This document shows positions 1 through 5,424 of a stretch of DNA of 5,424 bases, in pieces. Where the stretch lies: positions 1 to 5,424 of the forward strand of contig WGAL01000043.1 in assembly GCA_015494845.1 (NCBI GenBank). The letters are read 5' to 3'. How positions within the stretch are numbered: position 1 is the stretch's first letter; the number at the start of each line of letters is the position of its first letter. Made by a program: the position numbers and the translations under genes. The stretch comes from Melioribacteraceae bacterium (lineage in GTDB: Bacteria > Bacteroidota > Ignavibacteria > Ignavibacteriales > Melioribacteraceae). Below the pieces are notes generated by a model. The model had not been told where the DNA came from and did no database searches. It was given only the letters and a program-made list of their open reading frames with translations.

Positions 1-257
1 ATTATAGGATGTTCGCCAGGATATGCTTTAAGCGTAATATAGCCATCGGTTTCATTTCCGCTTCTGATAAAACGAACCAACTCAAAATACGGAGTCGATT
101 TTTCTCTAACCAAAATGGTATCGCCGGCAACGGCGGCGTTTATCGCGTCTTGAATTTTGGTAAAATCCCCGCCGCTTTCCGCAACGATATAAACTTCCGG
201 ATAAACGCAAGTCGTAAGAAATAATATCGCAATTAATATTTCAGCAAAATTTTTCAT
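1..257 (-). CDS. Exported parallel beta-helix protein, N-terminal part (possible polysaccharide lyase), cut by window edge
   Basis: Reading leftward from an ATG at 257-255, the frame stays open for 85 codons plus two bases to the window edge, so only the N-terminus is visible and the 3' end is missing. Residues 1-20 look like an export signal: Lys2, a hydrophobic stretch at about 7-16 (ILIAILFLTT), then Cys17. The LTTC at 14-17 is a poor lipobox, so a lipoprotein is possible but unproven. From about residue 23 the pattern YIVAESGGDFTKIQDAINAA, then GDTILV (45-50), a run of beta-strand-like residues, and ITLKAYPGE (74-82) is the typical first coil of right-handed parallel beta-helix proteins, which include polysaccharide lyases (for example the PL6 chondroitinase B/alginate lyase type) and DUF1565-type proteins. 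The catalytic region is not in the window, so enzyme activity is inference. Its ATG overlaps the aldolase stop (ATGA) and has no Shine-Dalgarno sequence, so translation is probably coupled to the aldolase gene. Likely site of action: periplasm, cell surface or outside the cell. Confidence 0.78.
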   Translation of the reverse strand, partial: MKNFAEILIAILFLTTCVYPEVYIVAESGGDFTKIQDAINAAVAGDTILVREKSTPYFELVRFIRSGNETDGYITLKAYPGEHPI

Positions 258-1081
258 TTGTTAAGCAAAGCCAATTTATGTCCGGCAATTTCCGAAACTT
301 TTTCAATCGCCTTCGGGAAAACCTTTCTAATATCAATTTCGTCCGAACCGCAGATGTTTTCTTTCAACGAAGACATAAAAGCGTCCTTAAATTCCGTCGC
401 AACGTTAATTTTATTTATTCCTAATTTCATCGCTTCAATCAAATCGCTATCCGGTAAACCGGAAGAACCGTGTAGAACAAGAACGGTGTTTGGAAGCGCG
501 TTTCGGATTTTTCGCAACCGTTCAAAATCGAGTTTCGGAGTTTCCTTGTAAAAGCCGTGCGCCGTTCCGATTGCAATCGCGAGCGCGTCAACGCCGGTTT
601 CCGAAACAAACATTTTCGCTTCTTCGGGATTTGTAAAACTTTTGCCGTATTCTTGAGTTTGTCCTAATTTCGCCACGTAGCCGAGTTCCGCTTCCACGGG
701 AACGCCGTTCCACGACGCGAGAGCGACGGCTTCTTTTGTAAGAATAATATTTTTCTCGAGTTCAAGTTCGCTTCCGTCAATCATTACCGAATCGAACCCG
801 TTTTTGAGAGCCGTTTCAACGGTCTCTATTTTTTTTGCGTGGTCGAGATGGAGCCAAACGGTTACGCCAAATTCTTCCGCCGCGGCTTTTACCATAGGAG
901 AAATAACGCTTGCGCCCATATAATCGAGCGAAGACGGAGAAACTTGTAAAATTACTGAACGTTTTTTAACGGAGGCGGCTTTAAGCAAAGCTTGCAATGT
1001 TTCCAAGTTGTAAAAATTCATTGCAAAAAGCGTTTCGTTTTTCGCCGCGATAGTTTTATATATTTCCTTCAACGTTTTCAT
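254..1081 (-). CDS. Class II ketose-bisphosphate aldolase, GatY/KbaY-like (tagatose-1,6-bisphosphate aldolase catalytic subunit)
   Basis: This 275-residue cytosolic protein is close to the usual length of E. coli GatY/KbaY (about 285). The family splits tagatose- or fructose-1,6-bisphosphate into dihydroxyacetone phosphate and glyceraldehyde-3-phosphate using zinc. The active-site pieces are all visible: HLDHA at 78-82 (catalytic Asp80, zinc ligand His81), Asp102 in MIDGS, Glu132 in VEAELG, His175 in GTAHG (zinc), His204 in LHGSSG (zinc and phosphate loop), and KINVATE at 224-230 (phosphate binding). These correspond in order and spacing to Asp82, His83, Asp104, Glu134, His180 and His208 of the E. 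coli tagatose-bisphosphate aldolases. The ATG at 1081 lies 5 nt after the kinase stop and has no clear Shine-Dalgarno sequence; its TGA overlaps the start of the beta-helix gene. A GatZ-family gene in the same operon favours tagatose-bisphosphate as substrate, but fructose-bisphosphate or another ketose-bisphosphate cannot be excluded. Family assignment is firm; substrate is inferred. Confidence 0.93.
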   Translation of the reverse strand: MKTLKEIYKTIAAKNETLFAMNFYNLETLQALLKAASVKKRSVILQVSPSSLDYMGASVISPMVKAAAEEFGVTVWLHLDHAKKIETVETALKNGFDSVMIDGSELELEKNIILTKEAVALASWNGVPVEAELGYVAKLGQTQEYGKSFTNPEEAKMFVSETGVDALAIAIGTAHGFYKETPKLDFERLRKIRNALPNTVLVLHGSSGLPDSDLIEAMKLGINKINVATEFKDAFMSSLKENICGSDEIDIRKVFPKAIEKVSEIAGHKLALLNK

Positions 1082-1086
1082 TTCAA

Positions 1087-2034
1087 CTAAATTTTCATTG
1101 CGAATTTTTCCAACACGGTTTTTTTCATTTTTTCGAAATCGGCAAAAGCCGCCGTGCCGCCGGCGGCAGTCGTGTTAAGCGCGCCGCACAAATTGCCGTA
1201 CCGCTGGCATTCAATAGGCGATTCGCCTTGTACGAATTTTGAAATAAAACCGGCGTCGAAACTGTCTCCCGCGCCAATCGCATCAACAACGTCTTCGTTT
1301 AAGAAAGCGGGCTGTATTGAAATATTTCCGTTTCTTAAAAGAGCCGAACCTTGATTCCCCATTTTTACCGCAATAAGATTTGCAAACGGGGCGAGCAATC
1401 TCAACGCGCTTTCAACGTCCTTTTCTTTTGTTAAATGAAGAATTTCGGTTTCGTTGGGAAGAAAAACATCAACAAAAGGAAGAATTTGACGTAAATCCAA
1501 ATCCCATTTTTCATTCGGGTCCCATTGCGGGTCAAGCGACGTTGTAAGTCCGGCTTTCTTTGCCTTAACGAGCAAATCCAAAACTCTTTCCTTAATTTTC
1601 GGCTGCAGAAAAACAGACGAAATATGAAGATGTTTTGCCGTAGCCAGCCGCTCCGTAGCGACGTCGTCAACGGTTAATTCTTCCATCGCGCCGGGATGCG
1701 TAACCATTGCGCGGTCTTCATCGTAATTTAGAATTATGGTCGCGCCGGTTTTGCTATTTTCGTCGGCTATTATAAAACCGGTATTCACGTTCCGTTTTTT
1801 CAGAGATTCCAAAACCAAATCCCCGAACGAATCGCGCCCGATTTTCCCGATAAAACTTACTTTTGCGCCGAGAGCCGAAATATTGCTGGCAAAAATCGCA
1901 GAAGAACTCCCGAGCGTAAGCGTCATTTCTTGCGCCAACTTTTCTTTTCCCATTTCCGGAAAAGAATCGATTTTGTTTAAGATTAAATCAACGTTTAATT
2001 CGCCCACTACAAGGACGTCGAATTTTTTATCCAT
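1087..2034 (-). CDS. PfkB/ribokinase-family carbohydrate kinase (candidate tagatose-6-phosphate kinase)
   Basis: This 315-residue cytosolic sugar kinase transfers phosphate from ATP to a sugar or sugar phosphate. Numbering from the ATG at 2034: the N-terminal strand plus substrate residues VVGELNVD (5-12), the first PfkB-like signature around LGSSSAIFASNISALG (41-56) followed by IGKIGRDSFG, the PNETE motif (193-197), and the second PfkB signature DAIGAGDSFDAGF (251-263) with catalytic base Asp257. A small-residue loop, NTTAAGG (287-293), follows as in the family. A GTG 12 nt upstream (2046) would add four residues, but I prefer the ATG: the GTGGA that contains this GTG sits 7 nt before it and could act as a weak ribosome site. 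The start overlaps the transporter stop by 8 nt. The N-terminus is ribokinase/ketodeoxygluconate-kinase-like rather than LacC-like, so tagatose-6-phosphate as substrate is inferred from the neighbouring AgaS-like and GatY-like genes. It could instead phosphorylate the free imported sugar. Confidence 0.9.
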   Translation of the reverse strand: MDKKFDVLVVGELNVDLILNKIDSFPEMGKEKLAQEMTLTLGSSSAIFASNISALGAKVSFIGKIGRDSFGDLVLESLKKRNVNTGFIIADENSKTGATIILNYDEDRAMVTHPGAMEELTVDDVATERLATAKHLHISSVFLQPKIKERVLDLLVKAKKAGLTTSLDPQWDPNEKWDLDLRQILPFVDVFLPNETEILHLTKEKDVESALRLLAPFANLIAVKMGNQGSALLRNGNISIQPAFLNEDVVDAIGAGDSFDAGFISKFVQGESPIECQRYGNLCGALNTTAAGGTAAFADFEKMKKTVLEKFAMKI

Positions 2035-2947
2035 TTTCAATTCCACTGTTTACTTCGTTGGTTTCTTCGTTTCCGTCCTCGCCTTCAACCGCAAGCAGAA
2101 AAACGGAGAACACGGCAAGCACGATTCCCGCAATAATTATCGGATGAGGAATTACGCTGTAAATTATAAGCGAAAGAATTACGGTAATTATCGGCGCTAC
2201 GGCGTTTACAAGCGGACTAACAATTATCGCTTTGCCGTAACGGAACGCGAAAACCAAAGTCAATGCGCCGATTGCGTTAAGCAATTGTATTCCCGCGGTA
2301 AAAACCGGTCCGTCCCAGCCCCAATTAATCGGCTGGGAAAAGTCGGTCATCATCACGGCAAAAGGAATTAAAATAATTCCGGTAATTGTCATATAAAAGA
2401 AAATGCTTTCGCCTTTCATTGTTTTGTTAGCAAATTTCATAACGAATGCTTGAAATCCCCAAGCGAGAAAAACAAGCAACGCGAGAATTATCCACATAAA
2501 GCCGCTTGAATTTCCGTCGTTCGGCGGTTGATACGATAAAAGCGGAATTGCGATTAACGCCGTAATTATTCCAATCCAGCCGCGTTTTGAGGCTCTTTCT
2601 TTCAAAAAAATAATCGAGAGAAGAATCGTAATTACCGGAGAAAGCGAAATAAAAGGAAACACCAAGTAAGCGGGGCCGGTTCTGAGAGCTTGGAAAAGAA
2701 TTAATTGCCCGCCGGCGCCGGTAAATCCGATTAACGAACCGAGCCAAACCGCGCGCTTGTCAAACTCTATTTTCCAATTGATTTTTTTAAGCACAACATA
2801 AGCGGGAATCAGCATCGTAAGCGCCCACACGGAATATCCGAGCGTTGCCGGGAAGCCGGCTTTCTCGGGAATTTCAATCAACGCGCCCCAAACGCCCCAA
2901 AATACCGTTGTTACTAAAGCGAATATTAGCCAAGGTTTATTTTTCAT
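2027..2947 (-). CDS. EamA/DMT-superfamily transporter, ten membrane segments (candidate sugar permease)
   Basis: This 306-residue inner-membrane protein has about ten hydrophobic helices, near residues 6-26, 36-54, 67-88, 92-115, 122-139, 149-170, 181-201, 214-236, 241-263 and 267-287. This is the normal DMT/EamA layout of two five-helix repeats, with the repeat core seen as LSPVITILLSIIFLKERA (102-119) and again as VAPIITVILSLIIY (250-263). The second copy lacks the usual acidic KE/GE after the helix. The N-terminal segment (TTVFWGVWGALIEIPEKAGF) is distinctive, and the C-terminus is a hydrophilic acidic tail (288-306). The family is diverse: it exports amino acids and metabolites, but the superfamily also contains sugar importers such as GlcU/RbsU and RhaT. 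Its position inside a sugar-phosphate operon with no PTS or ABC transporter makes sugar uptake the best guess; this is inference. The ATG overlaps the GatZ stop as ATGA, preceded by a weak GGTGG 3 nt upstream, so translation is probably coupled. Confidence 0.9.
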   Translation of the reverse strand: MKNKPWLIFALVTTVFWGVWGALIEIPEKAGFPATLGYSVWALTMLIPAYVVLKKINWKIEFDKRAVWLGSLIGFTGAGGQLILFQALRTGPAYLVFPFISLSPVITILLSIIFLKERASKRGWIGIITALIAIPLLSYQPPNDGNSSGFMWIILALLVFLAWGFQAFVMKFANKTMKGESIFFYMTITGIILIPFAVMMTDFSQPINWGWDGPVFTAGIQLLNAIGALTLVFAFRYGKAIIVSPLVNAVAPIITVILSLIIYSVIPHPIIIAGIVLAVFSVFLLAVEGEDGNEETNEVNSGIENG

Positions 2948-4233
2948 TTTCCACCGGTAGCATATTGATAAATCGATAACACTTCTTCTATTTTACTGAA
3001 AATAATTTCCTCTACGTCGTTTGAAATTTTTCCGTCTCGAATTTCGCCGTATTGATTTGGCAAAAACTGCGAAAGCAAAGTCAACGGAATTTCGATACCG
3101 CTTAAATTCCCAATCAGTTTTGAAACCGCTCCCGAAACATCGGAGTTCGTCCAATAATATCTTATTCTGTCGCTGTAACTGTAAATCCGCGCAATTCTCT
3201 TTTCGCGTTCGCTTCCGCGATAATGCTTAATCCAATGTTCCGGATTTTTCGACATCGTTTCGTCAATTATTCCGCGTAAATTAGAATGAGAACCGGCCGG
3301 AATTAACTCACGCTCGATTAATTCAAGGGCAATGAGCGCTTCCCGCAAAGCAAAAGTCAGCCAAGGACCGACTTTCAATACCGCAAAGAAATCTCTTGTC
3401 ATTTCCCTTAAATTTCCGGCTTTCTGGTAATCGGTAGAATGCGCTTCGAATGCGATTCCGTCGTAGCGTAAAATTGTTTCAACCAATTCCGCCGCCTTAT
3501 TTTTATCGTAATCAAAAACTTTTGCGTCGGAAAATTCAACTCCCGGTTGAACCACGACGGCGACAACGCGCTCCCACGCGGCTTCAAGTCCGTTTTGATA
3601 AAATTTTTCTTTCGTTACGTTTATCGTTTCTTCAAGTTCTTCCGGCGGCGTTATTCTAATATCGTCTTCAGTCTCTTTTGCGCCGCCCGGCGCTGGCACG
3701 TCGGTTCCGATAACATAAACCGGCTTGATATTTTTTTCGGTTGCCGCTTGCTCGGCTACTTTGCACAAGCGCGCAGTTCTCGTCGCAACCGTTTCTGCCT
3801 CCAATAATCCGTTCGGCTTTGTTCGCTCGTTTCCGAGACTCATACTTGCGTCGAGATGAATTTTCGTAAATCCGGCTTCAACGTAATTCCTTATTTGAAC
3901 TTCCGCTTTTTGCATTGCCGACTCTTCATCTTCCTTTTGCCAGCGGTTTGGTCCGAGGTGGTCGCCGCCGAGAATTAATTTTTCTTGCGGAAAATCAAAT
4001 TCTTTCGCAATCCGGTTTACGTAACCGGCAAAATCTTCCGGAGTAAATCCCGTGTAGCCGCCGTATTGGTCAACTTGATTTGACGTGGCTTCAATCAAAA
4101 GCGCGGAGTTGTTTTTCTTTGCAAAATTAACCGACGCTCTCAGCACAAATTCATTTGCCGAGCATACAGAATAAATTCCGGTTCCTTTTCCGGATTTATT
4201 ATCGATTACGATATCTTGAATCACGCGTTCCAT
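2944..4233 (-). CDS. GatZ/KbaZ-family protein (tagatose-bisphosphate aldolase non-catalytic subunit or sugar-phosphate 4-epimerase)
   Basis: This 429-residue cytosolic protein compares with about 420-426 residues in E. coli GatZ/KbaZ. Numbering from the ATG at 4233, the family blocks are GIYSVCSAN (19-27), IEATSNQVDQYGGYTG (47-62), LILGGDHLGPN (86-96), KIHLDAS (124-130), GTDVPAPGG (176-184), VVQPGVEF (227-234), FEAHSTDYQ (262-270) and KVGPWLTFALREAL (287-300). In E. coli, GatZ/KbaZ stabilise and activate the GatY/KbaY aldolase; more recently, proteins of this family have been reported to have sugar or sugar-phosphate 4-epimerase activity, so an independent catalytic role is possible. The frame is open upstream to a TTG at 4281, but those 16 extra codons lie inside the isomerase gene and do not resemble the family, so I chose the ATG, which falls 4 nt after the isomerase TGA. 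There is no Shine-Dalgarno sequence there, suggesting coupled translation. The GatY-like partner is two genes downstream rather than adjacent. Confidence 0.93.
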   Translation of the reverse strand: MERVIQDIVIDNKSGKGTGIYSVCSANEFVLRASVNFAKKNNSALLIEATSNQVDQYGGYTGFTPEDFAGYVNRIAKEFDFPQEKLILGGDHLGPNRWQKEDEESAMQKAEVQIRNYVEAGFTKIHLDASMSLGNERTKPNGLLEAETVATRTARLCKVAEQAATEKNIKPVYVIGTDVPAPGGAKETEDDIRITPPEELEETINVTKEKFYQNGLEAAWERVVAVVVQPGVEFSDAKVFDYDKNKAAELVETILRYDGIAFEAHSTDYQKAGNLREMTRDFFAVLKVGPWLTFALREALIALELIERELIPAGSHSNLRGIIDETMSKNPEHWIKHYRGSEREKRIARIYSYSDRIRYYWTNSDVSGAVSKLIGNLSGIEIPLTLLSQFLPNQYGEIRDGKISNDVEEIIFSKIEEVLSIYQYATGGK

Positions 4234-4237
4234 AAAA

Positions 4238-5407
4238 TCATTCGGCAGCGTTGTATTCGTAAAGAGTAACGCCTTCCACAACTCTGGAAATCATTCCGTT
4301 TTCCGACGGATTATCCGGCCGGAGTCCGAATTTCAGCGATTTGAAAAAACCGATAATCTGCGCGGGAAGAACGGAAACGGGAAGCAAAAATTCCTCCGAT
4401 ATTTTTCTTTCGTCATTATTTAAAATAATTTTTAAATCGGCGTCCAATCCTTCAATTTCGTCTTCCATAACTCCGATTTTCAGCGCCGCGTTTTCCCCGG
4501 TTCTTATTGAATTAGCTAAATCTATCTCGTATTTCTGGGCGTATTCATTATTGGAAAAGAGAAACAGAATTAACGTTTCGTTATTCATAACGGCTTTCGG
4601 TCCGTGCCTGAAACCCAAAAACGAATCGAATTTGCAAATTATTTTTCCGTTGGTGAGTTCTTGCAATTTTAAGTGGGATTCTCTTGCCGCGCCCCCGAAA
4701 GGACCGGAACCGAGAAATACCGCGCGATTAAATTCCACATTTGCAACGTCCGAAAGGCGCGCCAAATATTTATATAATACAATGTTTCCGTAATTGCGCA
4801 GTTTATTTACTTCAAAATCCAAATCGATTTTCTTATTAAAAAGATGAGAAATTAAAATTCCGGTCAAAAGCATAGAAGTAAAACTTCCGGTCATCGCCAA
4901 ACTTTTATCGTTGGCTTCTTCGGGAAGCAAAAAAAGAAAACTGTTTCCGGAACCGGAAACCATTTTCGCCAAATTGCCTTCTTCGTTGCAAGTAATTACA
5001 AGATGAAAAATGTTTTTGACGATTTTATTTGCAAGTTGCACGGTTTTTACGCTTTCGGGGCTGTTGCCGGAGCGCGCAAAAGAAACCAAAAGCGTCGGCG
5101 TTTCGCGTCTTAAATAATAATCGGGGTGCGTTACGATATCGGTGGTGGGAACCGCTTTTGAAACAACATTCATATTTTTTTCGAAAACCGGAGCTAACGC
5201 TTCGCCGATAAACGCGGAAGTTCCCGCTCCGGTAAAAATCACTTCCGGATTTTCGAAACTTTTTATTTTAACGAAAAATTCTTCCAAATCTTTTTTTAAC
5301 GATTCGAACAAATCGAAAGTTTTTAGCCAAAGATTCGGTTGCCCTACAATTTCTTTCGCGGTATTTTGTCCGCCAAACTCATCCAGCTCCGAAAAATACA
5401 TATCCAA
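4238..5407 (-). CDS. agaS: AgaS-like SIS-domain sugar-phosphate isomerase/deaminase (galactosamine-6-phosphate to tagatose-6-phosphate)
   Basis: The protein is 389 residues, matching AgaS (384 in E. coli), a cytosolic enzyme of amino-sugar breakdown that deaminates and isomerises galactosamine-6-phosphate to tagatose-6-phosphate. Two SIS (sugar isomerase) domains are visible. The first has VIFTGAGTSAFIGEAL (56-71), VTHPDYYL (92-99), LLVSFARSGNSPES (106-119, the phosphosugar-binding loop) and NDKSLAMTGSF (166-176). The second has VFLGSGPFGGAARESHLKLQ (230-249) and FDSFLGFRHGPKAV (260-273), with RHGP typical of the family. The C-terminus keeps GLRPDNPS and VVEGVTLY. The start is ambiguous: a TTG at 5407 lies 6 nt after a strong AAAGGAG, whereas an ATG two codons later (5401) is 12 nt away. 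I keep the TTG on spacing, but either is possible and the difference is two residues. It is the first gene of the visible operon, with its promoter beyond the window. AgaS-like proteins are sometimes annotated as GlmS-like, but the length and the absence of a glutaminase domain argue against GlmS. Confidence 0.92.
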   Translation of the reverse strand: MDMYFSELDEFGGQNTAKEIVGQPNLWLKTFDLFESLKKDLEEFFVKIKSFENPEVIFTGAGTSAFIGEALAPVFEKNMNVVSKAVPTTDIVTHPDYYLRRETPTLLVSFARSGNSPESVKTVQLANKIVKNIFHLVITCNEEGNLAKMVSGSGNSFLFLLPEEANDKSLAMTGSFTSMLLTGILISHLFNKKIDLDFEVNKLRNYGNIVLYKYLARLSDVANVEFNRAVFLGSGPFGGAARESHLKLQELTNGKIICKFDSFLGFRHGPKAVMNNETLILFLFSNNEYAQKYEIDLANSIRTGENAALKIGVMEDEIEGLDADLKIILNNDERKISEEFLLPVSVLPAQIIGFFKSLKFGLRPDNPSENGMISRVVEGVTLYEYNAAE

Positions 5408-5413
5408 AGAATA

Positions 5414-5420
5414 CTCCTTT
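5414..5420 (-). promoter_or_regulatory. Shine-Dalgarno sequence of the agaS-like gene
   Basis: On the minus strand this reads AAAGGAG, a strong match to the anti-Shine-Dalgarno end of 16S rRNA. It lies 6 nt before a TTG (5407) and 12 nt before an ATG (5401), so its spacing supports the TTG start. It is the only canonical ribosome binding site I see at any of the six gene starts. Confidence 0.8.
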
Positions 5421-5424
5421 ATTG

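Noticed and set aside
9..224. A 71-codon plus-strand frame at the left edge
   Set aside because: The minus strand here encodes a coherent signal-plus-beta-helix N-terminus continuing the operon with an ATGA overlap, which is a much better explanation.
1155..1168. Perfect 14 nt palindrome TGCCGCCGGCGGCA
   Set aside because: It falls inside the kinase gene and encodes the Thr-Ala-Ala-Gly-Gly-Thr loop expected there; it has no loop and no T-tract, so it is neither a terminator nor a convincing operator.
1431..1670. A 79-codon minus-strand frame within the kinase gene, and a 106-codon one within the transporter gene (2427-2747)
   Set aside because: Both are alternate-frame readings of genes with strong motif support and have no start context or domain of their own.
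2035..2046. GTG start for the PfkB kinase at 2046
   Set aside because: An ATG four codons later fits the family N-terminus, and the GTGGA containing this GTG is better placed as a weak ribosome site. The choice is not certain.
1736..2371. A 211-codon open frame on the plus strand, with other plus-strand frames across the window (for example 258-551 and 4341-4793)
   Set aside because: They lie antisense to well-supported genes with full family motifs, have no recognisable domain, and their compositions look like reverse-frame reading of those genes.
4234..4281. N-terminal extension of the GatZ-like protein to a TTG at 4281
   Set aside because: The 16 extra codons overlap the conserved C-terminus of the AgaS-like gene and do not resemble GatZ; the ATG at 4233 gives the family length.

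Overview
The window carries a tightly packed set of six genes, all on the minus strand and therefore read from right (5424) to left (1). Base composition is moderate and slightly AT-rich. There are essentially no intergenic gaps: the junctions are 4-5 nt gaps or 4-8 nt overlaps. The first gene has a canonical Shine-Dalgarno sequence and the last begins an exported protein. The host is a bacterium. A Gram-negative anaerobe or particle degrader of the FCB/PVC type (Fibrobacterota, Bacteroidota-Ignavibacteria, Verrucomicrobiota-like) is my guess from gene content and style, but nothing here fixes the phylum.

In order of transcription: (1) an AgaS-type SIS-domain sugar-phosphate isomerase/deaminase (5407-4238); (2) a GatZ/KbaZ-family protein (4233-2944); (3) a ten-helix EamA/DMT-superfamily transporter (2947-2027); (4) a PfkB/ribokinase-family carbohydrate kinase (2034-1087); (5) a class II (zinc) ketose-bisphosphate aldolase of the GatY/KbaY type with all key catalytic residues visible (1081-254); (6) the start of an exported protein with an N-terminal parallel beta-helix pattern typical of polysaccharide lyases and related proteins (257-1, cut by the window edge).

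Together these read as a catabolic operon for galactosamine or a tagatose-type sugar. AgaS would turn galactosamine-6-phosphate into tagatose-6-phosphate, the PfkB kinase would make tagatose-1,6-bisphosphate, and the GatY-like aldolase with its GatZ partner would split it into dihydroxyacetone phosphate and glyceraldehyde-3-phosphate. Classical aga/gat/kba operons import and phosphorylate the sugar with a PTS. No PTS component is present here; a DMT-type permease sits mid-operon, so the first phosphorylation must come from another kinase, either outside the window or the PfkB protein itself. The coupled exported beta-helix protein suggests that the sugar comes from an extracellular polysaccharide.

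I saw no RNA genes, CRISPR array, insertion sequence, obvious terminator or regulator. The promoter presumably lies beyond base 5424. No stretch over 300 bases lacks a gene.
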